This document shows, one piece after another, positions 56,168 through 64,000 of a DNA stretch of 64,000 nucleotides (within the stretch, counting starts at the first letter, position 1; every line of letters starts with the position of its first letter). Both the position numbers and the translations under genes were made by a program. The DNA is from Pseudomonas sp. GOM6 (GTDB lineage: Bacteria; Pseudomonadota; Gammaproteobacteria; Pseudomonadales; Pseudomonadaceae). The notes under the pieces were generated by a model, which was not told where the DNA came from, did no database searches, and saw only the letters and a program-made list of their open reading frames with translations. The stretch is from the NCBI RefSeq assembly GCF_029537485.1, contig NZ_JARPUS010000006.1, forward strand, positions 62,001-126,000. The letters are read 5' to 3'.

Positions 56168-56727
56168 TTGAATTCTCCACGTTGGGTCAGCAGATCGCGG
56201 ACCAGATAAAGCGCGGCAAGGGCACGGCCCTCGGTGAATTGCGGGTGCTGCAGCAGGGCGCTGATTTCGCGCAGGCTGACCTTGTCCACCCGCATCGGCT
56301 CCGGCTCGTCGCCCGGCAGGCGTTCCTCGTAGAGGTCACGGGCCAACACCACCTGGATCTTCTGGCTCATGTAGCCGGGCGACAGGCTCAGTTCGGCCAG
56401 CAGCTCCAGGCGCTCGGCGCCGAAGCCGGCCTCCTCCTTGAGCTCGCGATTGGCCGCCAGGAGCACGTCCTCGCCCGGCTCGACCAGGCCCTTGGGCAGC
56501 GAAATCTGGTAATCGTCGGTGCCGGCGCAGTACTCCTCGACCAGCACCGCATGCTCGGCATCGAGCATCGCCACCACCATCACCGCGCCGTAGCCGGAGC
56601 CCTTGCCAACCAGGCGCTCGTAGGTGCGTTCCACACCGTTGGAGAAGCGCAGCTGCAGCTCCTCGACGCGGAACAGGCGGCTGCTGGCGACGATTTCGCG
56701 GGCCAGCACCTGGGGTTTCTCACGCAT
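56164..56727 (-). CDS. nudE: NudE, ADP-compounds Nudix hydrolase
   Basis: A 187-residue Nudix hydrolase acting on ADP-ribose, NADH and Ap3A-type compounds. The Nudix box is complete: GLVEPGEDVLLAANREL then KEEAGF (G-x5-E-x7-REU-x-EE-x-GU). The start MREKPQVLAREIV at 56725-56727 has AGGAG six bases upstream; a Met 13 codons earlier is less likely. Coupled to cysQ by ATGA. Divergent from the nucleotidase gene at 56820. Confidence 0.93.
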   Translation of the reverse strand: MREKPQVLAREIVASSRLFRVEELQLRFSNGVERTYERLVGKGSGYGAVMVVAMLDAEHAVLVEEYCAGTDDYQISLPKGLVEPGEDVLLAANRELKEEAGFGAERLELLAELSLSPGYMSQKIQVVLARDLYEERLPGDEPEPMRVDKVSLREISALLQHPQFTEGRALAALYLVRDLLTQRGEFK

Positions 56728-56819
56728 CACTCGCTCCTTGATTCGAGCAGGTATCATACCCGGCAAACCTCATCTGCCGAGCGTGATCTTGTAACGCTGC
56801 GCCACTGCCGGATCTCACC

Positions 56820-57497
56820 ATGCCTCTGTTGCCCTGGGCCGATATCGATACCGTTCTGCTCGACATGGACGGCACCCTGCTCGACCTGCACTTCGACAAC
56901 CACTTCTGGCTGGAGCACCTGCCCCAGCGCTATGCCGAACTGCATGGCGTCAGCCGCGCACTGGCCGAAGCGGAACTGCTGCCGCTGTTCCGCCAGCATG
57001 CCGGCACCCTGCCCTGGTACTGCACCGATTTCTGGAGCCGCGAACTGAAGCTGTCGGTACGCGACCTCAAGCGTGAAGTCGCCCACCTGATCGCACTGCG
57101 TCCGGACGCGGACGTCTTCCTGCAGGCCCTGCGTGCCGCCGGCAAGCGCGTGGTGCTGATCACCAACGCCCACCGCGATTCGCTGTCGCTGAAGCTGGAG
57201 AAAGTCGAACTGGCACCCTATTTCGACAGACTGATCAGCTCCCACGACTACGGCTTCCCCAAGGAAGACCAGCAATTCTGGTTCGCCCTGCAACAGGACT
57301 TCCCCTTCGACCCGGCGCGCAGCCTGTTCATCGACGACAGCCTGCCCATCCTACGCAGCGCCGGGCGCTATGGCGTGGCCAATCTGCTGGCCGTACGCCA
57401 GCCGGACAGCCGTGGCCAGGCCAAGCACACCGAAGAGTTCGCCGCCGTAGAGGATTACCGCCTGCTGGCCACCGAGCTCACCGCTGGCAAGGCCTGA
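56820..57497 (+). CDS. yrfG: GMP/IMP nucleotidase (YrfG, HAD family)
   Basis: A 225-residue HAD phosphatase. Motif I DTVLLDMDGTLLDLHFDNHF carries both catalytic Asp residues. Motif II is VVLITNAHRDSLSLKLE. Motif III/IV is FPKEDQQFW and LFIDDSLPILRSAGRYGV. The sequence matches the purine 5'-nucleotidase YrfG type, which dephosphorylates GMP and IMP, and the position next to nudE supports this. Start ATG at 56820; divergent from nudE across 92 bp. Confidence 0.9.
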   Translation: MPLLPWADIDTVLLDMDGTLLDLHFDNHFWLEHLPQRYAELHGVSRALAEAELLPLFRQHAGTLPWYCTDFWSRELKLSVRDLKREVAHLIALRPDADVFLQALRAAGKRVVLITNAHRDSLSLKLEKVELAPYFDRLISSHDYGFPKEDQQFWFALQQDFPFDPARSLFIDDSLPILRSAGRYGVANLLAVRQPDSRGQAKHTEEFAAVEDYRLLATELTAGKA

Positions 57498-57643
57498 CGC
57501 TATTGCACACGCGCTGGACAGTTCCCTGGCTGCGCCATTTTTTGCACAACTCGTGATCCACCTCGCAGCGCGTGCATGCCGCACTTGCCGCCGCCCGTGG
57601 CGCTGGCAGCATCCGCACCATCTTCCTGACTTGGACTGCCTTC

Positions 57644-58108
57644 ATGAAATACCTGCTTTTGCTTTCTCTTTCCCTGGCCAGCGCCACTACCCTGGCGGGC
57701 AATACGTCTGCCGGTGTTGGCGGCGCACTGGGTGGCGTACTCGGCACGGTGGTCGGTGAGCAGGTAGGCGGTAGTACCGGTGCAGCCATTGGTGCCGGTG
57801 TCGGCGGGGCAGCGGGTAGCGCGGTTGGCGCGGATAAGGGCAGTCGCACTGAAGCCGCTATCGGCGGTGGCCTTGGGGCAGCCGGTGGCCAAGTTATCGG
57901 CAGCAAGGTAGGAGGTAGTACTGGCGGCCTGATCGGCGCGGCAGTCGGTGGCGGTGCAGGTGGCGCACTCGGTAATGCCTATGGCGACGACGATGACGAC
58001 CGCGATGACCGCCGCTATCGCGATGGCGGTCACTACCATGGTCATGATGGCCATCCAGGCCGTGCACTGGGCCACAAGAAGGACAAGTGGCACAAAAAAC
58101 ACCGCTGA
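57644..58108 (+). CDS. Secreted glycine-zipper protein with acidic/His-rich tail
   Basis: A 154-residue protein. The signal peptide is MKYLLLLSLSLASATTLAG. A region of about 100 residues follows, rich in GxxxG-type glycine zippers with internal duplication (EQVGGSTGAAIGAGVGGAAG versus SKVGGSTGGLIGAAVGGGAG, about 66 residues apart). The C-terminus is polar and repetitive: a run of Asp, then GGHYHGHDGHPG and KKDKWHKKHR. The zipper suggests membrane insertion or oligomerisation, and the tail could bind metal. Function unknown. The start at 57644 is set by the signal peptide; its ribosome site is weak (GGA). Confidence 0.8.
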   Translation: MKYLLLLSLSLASATTLAGNTSAGVGGALGGVLGTVVGEQVGGSTGAAIGAGVGGAAGSAVGADKGSRTEAAIGGGLGAAGGQVIGSKVGGSTGGLIGAAVGGGAGGALGNAYGDDDDDRDDRRYRDGGHYHGHDGHPGRALGHKKDKWHKKHR

Positions 58109-58118
58109 TGCACAAACG

Positions 58119-58148
58119 ACAAGGCCCGCTGATGCGGGCCTTGTGTTT
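58119..58148. terminator. Terminator between the glycine-zipper gene and the DUF1329 gene
   Basis: ACAAGGCCCGC, loop TGAT, GCGGGCCTTGT then GTTTT; lies between convergent genes. Confidence 0.88.
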
Positions 58149-58166
58149 TACCGAGCCCTCACAGAC

Positions 58167-59513
58167 TCAGATACCACCACTGCGCAGGGCGGCGGCGGTG
58201 AAGTCGCTCTTCTTCAGCTGCACGTTGTAGTCGTACATCTTCTCGTTATTGTCCAGGCCATCGACGAAGTAGCGGCTGCCCTTGAAGTCGTAGATGGTTT
58301 CCAGGGTGCTGGCGAACACCGGCACGTCGTAATAGCTGATCGGATGAGCTTCCTGCATACCAATCAGCTCGCCTTGCTTGTCATACAGATCGACAGCCAG
58401 GATCTGCCAGCTGTCTTCGTCGAGATAGAAGCGGCGCTTGGCATAGGGATGGCTGAAGCCCGTACGCAGGTCTGCCTCAACCACCCAGACGCGGTGCAGC
58501 TCGTGACGCATCAGCTCGGGGTTGATATGGGCCTTCTGCAGGATGGTGTCGTAGGGAATGCCCTTCTGGTGTACGGCATAGCTGTTGTAGGGCACGAGCA
58601 TTTCCTGCTTGCCCTGCAGCGTCCACTCGTAACGATCCGGTGCGCCGTTGTAGGTATCCACCACGTCGGCGGTCGCCATACCGCTGGTGTCCGGCTGCAT
58701 GGCGTCATAGGCCAGCATCGGCAGACGCCGCACGCGACGCTCGCCACGGCTGAAACGCCAGGCCTTGCGGATTGCCAGCACCTGATCGAGGGTTTCCTGC
58801 ACCACCAGGGCGGAACCGGCCAGCTTGCTCGGCGCAGTGATCACGTACTTGTAGTAGAACAGAGTGTTGTCCAGGTCACCGGGGGTCATGCCTTCGCGGC
58901 CGTAGACGAACATGATGTCGCGGTCACGCTTGAGCAGCACGTAGCTGCCGCCATTGAGCACCACCGCCTGGTTGGTCTCCATGCGCAGCTGCTCGCCACG
59001 GTAGCGGGTGATGTGGTTCCAGATGGCTTCCTGGCCGTTCTGCGGAATCGGGAACGGCACGCCGGCGGCGGCGCCCTCGATACCGTTGCCGCCGGAGATC
59101 AGCGTGGCATTGGTAGCGTTGAAGCGCGTGGCGTCGTAGATGCGCTGCGGCGAAGCGGCACTGCGGCGAGTCGGGTATACGCGCAGGTAGTAGTCCGGAT
59201 TGCGCTCCAGCAGCTTCTGGTAGCCGGGCGTCAGCAGCGCCTTGTACTGGGCCATATTGGTCTTGTCGACGCGATACAGCTCGGCATCGGCGGCAAAGGG
59301 GTCCGGGTGGTGCATGCCGGGCTGGTAGTTGGCCGGCGGCGTGGAAACGCCTCCCTCCCATGGCGGAATGGTGCCCGCCGCATTGCCGGCGCGCTCACCG
59401 CCCAGCGGCATCAGATCCTGCCCCAGGCGCGCGGCCTGGGTGGCATCGACGCGGGCATGCGCGGGCAGTGACACAGTGGCTGCCAGCGACAGGACTGCAA
59501 TTGTTCTCAGCAC
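58167..59513 (-). CDS. DUF1329 domain protein, probable exported lipid/hydrophobe-associated protein
   Basis: A 448-residue protein. The signal sequence LRTIAVLSLAATVSLPAHA follows the GTG start at 59511-59513, which has AGGAG six bases upstream. The mature part shows DUF1329 features: LMPLGGERAGNAAGTIPPWE, WNHITRYRG, PYAKRRFYLDEDSWQILAVD and IYDFKGSRYFVDGLDNNE. DUF1329 proteins have a LolA/LolB-like lipoprotein-localisation-factor fold by family description and often accompany RND-type transporters. Here it stands alone. Role unknown. Confidence 0.87.
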   Translation of the reverse strand: MLRTIAVLSLAATVSLPAHARVDATQAARLGQDLMPLGGERAGNAAGTIPPWEGGVSTPPANYQPGMHHPDPFAADAELYRVDKTNMAQYKALLTPGYQKLLERNPDYYLRVYPTRRSAASPQRIYDATRFNATNATLISGGNGIEGAAAGVPFPIPQNGQEAIWNHITRYRGEQLRMETNQAVVLNGGSYVLLKRDRDIMFVYGREGMTPGDLDNTLFYYKYVITAPSKLAGSALVVQETLDQVLAIRKAWRFSRGERRVRRLPMLAYDAMQPDTSGMATADVVDTYNGAPDRYEWTLQGKQEMLVPYNSYAVHQKGIPYDTILQKAHINPELMRHELHRVWVVEADLRTGFSHPYAKRRFYLDEDSWQILAVDLYDKQGELIGMQEAHPISYYDVPVFASTLETIYDFKGSRYFVDGLDNNEKMYDYNVQLKKSDFTAAALRSGGI

Positions 59514-59669
59514 AGCGTTCTCCTCGCGGCGCGCCATGGCGCCGCTGCTCTTATTCGTACGACCAAGTGTAGGTCGTGCCTGCAGATTGCCGTTGGTGGT
59601 GAGGCAGAGGCCGTCCTGGCGCCGGGTGGTCCCGGTCATATAGCCCCGCATCCTGCAGGGCCTGGATGA

Positions 59670-60389
59670 TCATTCGCTACGTTGGAACTTGAGGTCCCAC
59701 ACACCGTGACCGAGGCGCTCGCCGCGCTTCTCGAACTTGGTTACCGGACGCTCGCTGGGGCGCTCGACATAGCCTGCTGCACCGGCAACGTTATGGTAAC
59801 CGGGCGCCGCCGACATGACTTCCAACATATGTTCCGCATATGGCTGCCAATCGGTCGCCATGTGCAGGATGCCGCCGACCTTGAGCTTGCTGCGTACCAG
59901 CTCGGCGAAGCTCAGCTGGACAATACGGCGCTTGTGATGACGCGCCTTGTGCCAGGGATCGGGGAAGAACAGCAGGACGCGGTCGAGGCTGGCGTCGGCC
60001 ACGCAGTCGCGCAGCACTTCCAGGGCATCGCAGCTGTACACGCGGATGTTGCTCAGGTTCTGCGTAAGCATGCCGTTGAGCAGGGCACCGACGCCCGGCT
60101 TGTGCACTTCCACGCCGATGAAGTCCTGCTCCGGTGCGGCGGCGGCCATTTCCAGGGTGGCGTGGCCCATACCGAAACCGATCTCGAAGGTGCGCGGCGC
60201 ACTACGGCCGAATACCTGGTCGAAGTCGCGCAGACCGTCGGCCAGCTCCAGCCCATACTTTGGCCAGCCCTGGTCAAGGCCACGCTGCTGACCCTCGGTC
60301 ATGCGCCCGGAGCGCATGACGAAACTCTTGATGCCGCGCAGCGGCCGCTCGGCAGCGCCTTCGTCTGCCGGCTCGATGATGTCACTCAT
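59670..60389 (-). CDS. trmB: TrmB, tRNA (guanine-46-N7)-methyltransferase
   Basis: A 239-residue SAM-dependent enzyme forming m7G46 in t[23 protein letters not shown] is motif [16 protein letters not shown] follows, and [20 protein letters not shown] is the catalytic signature. Full length with N-terminal [20 protein letters not shown]. Its leader on the minus strand runs through the MITE-like element at 60399-60543, which separates it from thiG. Confidence 0.96.
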   Translation of the reverse strand: MSDIIEPADEGAAERPLRGIKSFVMRSGRMTEGQQRGLDQGWPKYGLELADGLRDFDQVFGRSAPRTFEIGFGMGHATLEMAAAAPEQDFIGVEVHKPGVGALLNGMLTQNLSNIRVYSCDALEVLRDCVADASLDRVLLFFPDPWHKARHHKRRIVQLSFAELVRSKLKVGGILHMATDWQPYAEHMLEVMSAAPGYHNVAGAAGYVERPSERPVTKFEKRGERLGHGVWDLKFQRSE

Positions 60390-60398
60390 AAGATTCTC

Positions 60399-60543
60399 TT
60401 AGAGCCTTTTTAGGATTCGCGAGCTAGAGCCAGGTTAGGCAAAAGCAGGCGAGGAAACGGAGTTTACAAAGAGTAAATGAGCATTCCGAGCGTGCTTTTA
60501 ACGACGCATGGCCGACGCGCAGCGGGTCATAAACAGGCTCTTA
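60399..60543. mobile_element. MITE-like palindromic element between trmB and thiG
   Basis: About 145 bp with terminal inverted repeats TTAGAGCCTTTTTAGG and (reverse complement of the right end) TAAGAGCCTGTTTATG, 13 of 16 matching. It has an internal imperfect hairpin from AAAAGCAGGC to GCGTGCTTTT. No coding capacity. The right end includes the thiG stop codon and the left end lies just before the trmB start. I recall near-identical intergenic sequences in P. mendocina-like genomes. Confidence 0.65.
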
Positions 60544-61332
60544 CTTGATCAAACCGTCCAGCGGCGACGACGCGCTGGCGTACAACTTCTTCGGCATGCG
60601 CCCGGCCAGGTAGGCCATGCGCCCGGCGATGATCGCGTGCTTCATCGCCGCGCCCATCAGAATCGGGTTCTGCGCATGGGCAATGGCGCTGTTCATCAGC
60701 ACCGCCTCGCAGCCCAGTTCCATGGCGATGGTGGCGTCGGACGCGGTACCCACGCCGGCATCGACCAGCACCGGCACGGTGGCCTCTTCGAGGATGATGC
60801 GCAGGTTGTAAGGGTTGCAGATGCCCAGACCGGTGCCGATCAGGCCGGCCAGCGGCATCACCGCGATGCAGCCCATCTCGGCCAGTTGGCGGGCGATGAT
60901 GGGGTCATCGCTGGTGTAGACCATGACGTCGAAACCTTCCTTGACCAGCACTTCGGCGGCCTTGAGGGTCTCGATCACGTTGGGGAACAGGGTCTTCTGG
61001 TCGGCCAGCACTTCCAGCTTGACCAGCTTGTGGCCGTCGAGCAGCTCGCGGGCCAGGCGGCAGGTGCGCACCGCCTCGGTGGCGTCATAGCAGCCGGCGG
61101 TGTTGGGCAGGATGGTGTATTTGTCCGGCGAGATCACGTCGAGCAGGTTCGGCTCATCCTTGTTCTGCCCGATATTGGTCCGGCGCACCGCCACGGTGAC
61201 GATCTCGGCCCCCGAGGCCTCGATGGCCAGGCGGGTCTCTTCGAGATCCCTGTACTTGCCGGTACCGACCAGCAGACGTGACTCATAGGTACGACCGGCC
61301 AGGGTGAAAGGCTTGTCGATGATGGCGCTCAT
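60541..61332 (-). CDS. thiG: ThiG, thiazole synthase
   Basis: A 263-residue TIM-barrel enzyme building the thiazole phosphate of thiamine from DXP, dehydroglycine and ThiS-thiocarboxylate. The Schiff-base Lys is in [11 protein letters not shown], phosphate binding is [20 protein letters not shown], and [20 protein letters not shown] is conserved. 17 bp after thiS. The stop codon coincides with the end of the MITE-like element. Confidence 0.97.
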   Translation of the reverse strand: MSAIIDKPFTLAGRTYESRLLVGTGKYRDLEETRLAIEASGAEIVTVAVRRTNIGQNKDEPNLLDVISPDKYTILPNTAGCYDATEAVRTCRLARELLDGHKLVKLEVLADQKTLFPNVIETLKAAEVLVKEGFDVMVYTSDDPIIARQLAEMGCIAVMPLAGLIGTGLGICNPYNLRIILEEATVPVLVDAGVGTASDATIAMELGCEAVLMNSAIAHAQNPILMGAAMKHAIIAGRMAYLAGRMPKKLYASASSPLDGLIK

Positions 61333-61349
61333 GGCAGATCCTCGGGCGA

Positions 61350-61550
61350 CTAGCCGCCGCCGATGGCGTGGACGACTTCCAACTGGTCGCCCTCGTGCAG
61401 AACGGTAGTGCCGTGCTGGCTGCGCGGCACGATGTCCAGATTGAGTTCGACCGCCACCCGCTTGCCGACAGCGTCGAGGCGCACGAGCAGGTCCGCGACG
61501 GTGGCGCCGTCGGGCAGCTCATAGGATTGGCCGTTCAACTGGATGAGCAT
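61350..61550 (-). CDS. thiS: ThiS, sulfur-carrier protein
   Basis: A 66-residue ubiquitin-fold sulfur carrier with the obligatory C-terminal Gly-Gly (VVHAIGGG). The N-terminus [20 protein letters not shown] is typical. Its thiocarboxylate donates sulfur to ThiG, encoded next. No TPP riboswitch is visible upstream. Confidence 0.95.
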   Translation of the reverse strand: MLIQLNGQSYELPDGATVADLLVRLDAVGKRVAVELNLDIVPRSQHGTTVLHEGDQLEVVHAIGGG

Positions 61551-61644
61551 GGCTGGTCGGTCAGATTCTGAAAAAGGGTCGGCATTCTAGCCCGATCACG
61601 GGCAGCGACCAAGCCACGCGCCCGCCATTTGTCCGCCGCCAACC

Positions 61645-62016
61645 TCAACGCGCCCGCCAGGCGGACAGCCCCAGGCACAGCCAGCCGGCGAGCAAGCACA
61701 CACCGCCCAGCGGCGTGATCATGCCCAGCTGGCCGAGGCCGCTCAGGGTCAAGGCATACAGGCTACCGGAGAACAGCAGGATACCGGCTACGAACAGGCT
61801 GCCGGCAGCCTTCGCCAGGCGAGCAGGCAAACGCTCGGCCAGTGCGGCCACACCCAGCAGGGCCAGCGCGTGCAGCATCTGGTAATGCACACCGGTCTGA
61901 AACACCGCCAGGTACTCGGCGCTCAGCAGCCCCTTGAGCCCATGGGCAGCAAAGGCGCCCAGGGCAACACCGGTGAACCCGAAAACAGCCGCCAACAGCA
62001 TAAAGGCACGCAACAT
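61645..62016 (-). CDS. DUF423 (YgdD-like) membrane protein
   Basis: A 123-residue inner-membrane protein with four helices. The opening LAAVFGFTGVALGAFAAHGL and later FQTGVHYQMLHALALLG are the DUF423 signature; LFSGSLYALTLSG and TPLGGVCLLAGWLCL form the C-terminal helices. Function unknown. The start at 62014-62016 gives the family length. Divergent from mtgA. Confidence 0.9.
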   Translation of the reverse strand: MLRAFMLLAAVFGFTGVALGAFAAHGLKGLLSAEYLAVFQTGVHYQMLHALALLGVAALAERLPARLAKAAGSLFVAGILLFSGSLYALTLSGLGQLGMITPLGGVCLLAGWLCLGLSAWRAR

Positions 62017-62081
62017 GATCCAGTCCCGATCGATTCCAACGCGGCCGCTATAATGGCCGCTCACTCGAACCGGGCCAAGCC

Positions 62082-62825
62082 ATGTTGCGCAATCTGCTCC
62101 GTCGCCTGACCAAACTGCTGCTGTGGCTCGCCGCGGGCAGCGCCCTGCTGGTGCTGGCCCTGCGCTGGATCGACCCGCCGGGCACGGCACTGATGGTCGA
62201 GCGCAAGATCCAGTCGTGGCTCGACAACCAACCCATCGACCTGCAGCGCAGCTGGCGCCCCTGGAGCGAACTGCCGGACGACCTGAAGATCGCCGTGATC
62301 GCCGGCGAGGATCAGAAGTTCGCCGAACACTGGGGCTTCGATATCGCTGCGATCCGCCAGGCCCTCGCCCACAATGCCGAGGGCGGCAGCCTGCGCGGTG
62401 CCAGCACCATCAGCCAGCAGGTAGCCAAGAATCTGTTCCTCTGGTCCGGTCGCAGCTGGCCACGCAAGGCGCTGGAAGCCTGGTTCACCGGACTGATCGA
62501 GCTGCTCTGGCCGAAGCAGCGGATTCTCGAGGTCTACCTCAACAGCGTGGAATGGGGTGACGGTATCTTCGGTGCCGAAGCGGCCGCGCGCCATCACTTC
62601 AACGTGGGAGCGCCCTATCTGTCGCGCCAACAGGCCAGCCTGCTGGCCGCGGTACTGCCCAACCCGCGCGCCTGGAGCGCCAGCCGCCCAGGCCCCCATG
62701 TGCAGCGCCGTGCCGCCTGGATTCGCCGGCAGAGCTACCAGCTGGGCGGCAGCCACTACCTCGACCAGTTGTCCTCAGCACTGACAGCGCCACAGTGGTG
62801 GCCTGACTGGTTAGCGAAACCCTGA
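62082..62825 (+). CDS. mtgA: MtgA, monofunctional peptidoglycan glycosyltransferase
   Basis: A 247-residue inner-membrane GT51 enzyme polymerising lipid II. The N-terminal anchor is LLLWLAAGSALLVLALRW. The catalytic motif AVIAGEDQKFAEHWGFD is present, followed by GASTISQQVAKNLFLW, then RKALEAWFTGLIELLWPKQR and ILEVYLNSVEWGDGIFGAE. No transpeptidase domain. Neighbour order DUF423-mtgA-hypothetical-rpoH matches P. aeruginosa. Confidence 0.96.
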   Translation: MLRNLLRRLTKLLLWLAAGSALLVLALRWIDPPGTALMVERKIQSWLDNQPIDLQRSWRPWSELPDDLKIAVIAGEDQKFAEHWGFDIAAIRQALAHNAEGGSLRGASTISQQVAKNLFLWSGRSWPRKALEAWFTGLIELLWPKQRILEVYLNSVEWGDGIFGAEAAARHHFNVGAPYLSRQQASLLAAVLPNPRAWSASRPGPHVQRRAAWIRRQSYQLGGSHYLDQLSSALTAPQWWPDWLAKP

Positions 62826-62854
62826 TTACCATCAGGAGTTTGGCATTAGGGTCG

Positions 62855-63445
62855 TCAGCGCTGCAGCAGACGCTTGGGCACGATGCGCAGCAGTTGCACG
62901 CGCTCATCGCGGATATGTGCGGTCAGGCCCTGCTGGGGATAGACCCAGGCCTCGCCCTCGGACAATTGCAGACGCAGGCGCGCCTCCCCCAGGCTGGCGC
63001 TCAGTGCCGTGGCCATGACGGTATGCCGCGGCGACAGGTTGAGCGCCTCGACACGCTGTCCGGCCAGCTGCGCCAGCATCTCCGCCGACTGCGGCTGCTC
63101 CGGATCATTGGGCCGTACGCCGCTGACCTCGGCCAGGCTGGCACGCTGGGTATCGCTTAGCGCCAGCTCACCCTCCACGCGCCAGCCCTCTCGCTCGCCA
63201 CGCAGCAGCAGATGGGGGCCATCCATGCGCGGCTGCAGCCACAGCTCAGCCCTGGGCAGAAACTGGTTCAACTGGGTAACCGTCAGGCGCTCATCGAACT
63301 GTGGGCGAAAGAGTTCGGTTTCCCACTGCTGCAATTCAGCCAGGGGCTGGCCCTGCTCTTCGTCCGGCACCAGCCACCAATAGCCCAGCAGGCAGCTGGC
63401 CAGGGCCACGACGGTGAACAACAAGGCAGGCGGGCGACGGCTCAT
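62855..63445 (-). CDS. Hypothetical membrane-anchored protein downstream of rpoH
   Basis: A 196-residue protein with an N-terminal helix (ALLFTVVALASCLLGYWWLV, a signal anchor or possible lipoprotein signal, with LASC around Cys18) and a periplasmic domain of about 160 residues. The domain includes ERLTVTQLNQFLPRAELWLQ and LRLQLSEGEAWVYPQQGLTA. No family is recognised with confidence; a DUF1439-like lipid-binding fold is possible. Start at 63443-63445. 59 bp after the rpoH stop, beyond its terminator. Confidence 0.75.
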   Translation of the reverse strand: MSRRPPALLFTVVALASCLLGYWWLVPDEEQGQPLAELQQWETELFRPQFDERLTVTQLNQFLPRAELWLQPRMDGPHLLLRGEREGWRVEGELALSDTQRASLAEVSGVRPNDPEQPQSAEMLAQLAGQRVEALNLSPRHTVMATALSASLGEARLRLQLSEGEAWVYPQQGLTAHIRDERVQLLRIVPKRLLQR

Positions 63446-63464
63446 GAGAAAGCTCCAGGCAGAA

Positions 63465-63490
63465 AAAAGCCGCACCAGAGTGCGGCTTTT
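63465..63490 (-). terminator. Terminator of rpoH
   Basis: On the minus strand AAAAGCCGCA, loop CTCTGG, TGCGGCTTTTTT, 15 bp after the rpoH stop. Confidence 0.92.
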
Positions 63491-63504
63491 CGAGGTGATG
63501 CGCG

Positions 63505-64000
<496 letters not shown>

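Noticed and set aside
61551..61644. TPP riboswitch upstream of thiS
   Set aside because: The thiS leader on the minus strand is under 100 bases and shows no thi-box motif.

Overview
The window is chromosomal DNA from a Pseudomonas. Composition is GC-rich with strong G/C third positions. Gene order matches, from memory, blocks of the P. aeruginosa PAO1 map: creBCD, dbpA, trmL-secB-grx-gpmI, the his cluster, mutY, an amino-acid ABC operon, rml, dctBD, arcDABC, fabY-cysQ-nudE, and trmB-thiG-thiS-mtgA-rpoH. Repeat types (including a MITE-like element) suggest a P. mendocina/P. alcaligenes-like species, but this is a guess. The sequence carries two tRNA genes and no rRNA, CRISPR or intact transposase gene.

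Layout. 1-2.1 kb: truncated acetate-type symporter with its small DUF4212 partner, and a small membrane protein. 2.2-7.7 kb (minus): creD, a CBS-domain protein, creC, creB and an HD-GYP phosphodiesterase. 7.8-11.4 kb (plus): a PlsC-like acyltransferase, dbpA and a REC-REC-GGDEF protein. 11.44-11.56 kb: a very good sigma-54 promoter followed by a short structured transcript and terminator, probably an NrsZ-type sRNA. 11.7-18.4 kb: conserved cell-biology genes (trmL, secB, grxC, rhodanese, gpmI, envC, ctpA). 18.4-23.3 kb (minus): two orphan periplasmic binding proteins and hisBHAF. 23.4-33.1 kb: fatty-acid hydroxylase, asmA-mutY-yggX, tRNA-Phe, an ArgR-like site, a polar amino-acid ABC operon and a methyltransferase.

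33.4-44.1 kb is the accessory region. After tRNA-Thr come a family 2 glycosyltransferase, rmlBDAC for dTDP-L-rhamnose, an ABC polysaccharide exporter (wzm/wzt), a zinc-ribbon methyltransferase-like gene and a 988-residue protein. That protein joins a methyltransferase, a coiled coil, a WbsX-type domain and an RgpF-type domain. From about 37.6 kb the DNA is clearly AT-richer than its flanks. I read this as an ABC-transporter-dependent O-antigen locus in which chain termination and export recognition may be coupled. The large protein is the most interesting object here.

44.6-57.5 kb: dctBD without the usual dctPQM, the anaerobic arginine deiminase operon arcDABC behind a perfect ANR/FNR-type palindrome, fabY, cysQ-nudE and a GMP/IMP nucleotidase. 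57.6-64 kb: a glycine-zipper protein, a DUF1329 protein, trmB, thiG, thiS, a DUF423 protein, mtgA, a hypothetical protein and the 3' part of rpoH.

Both ends of the PA51xx-like block join PA03xx/PA04xx-like genes, as expected from inversions roughly symmetric about oriC. Positions are read by eye. Family names rest on recognisable motifs and neighbourhood, not on database searches.
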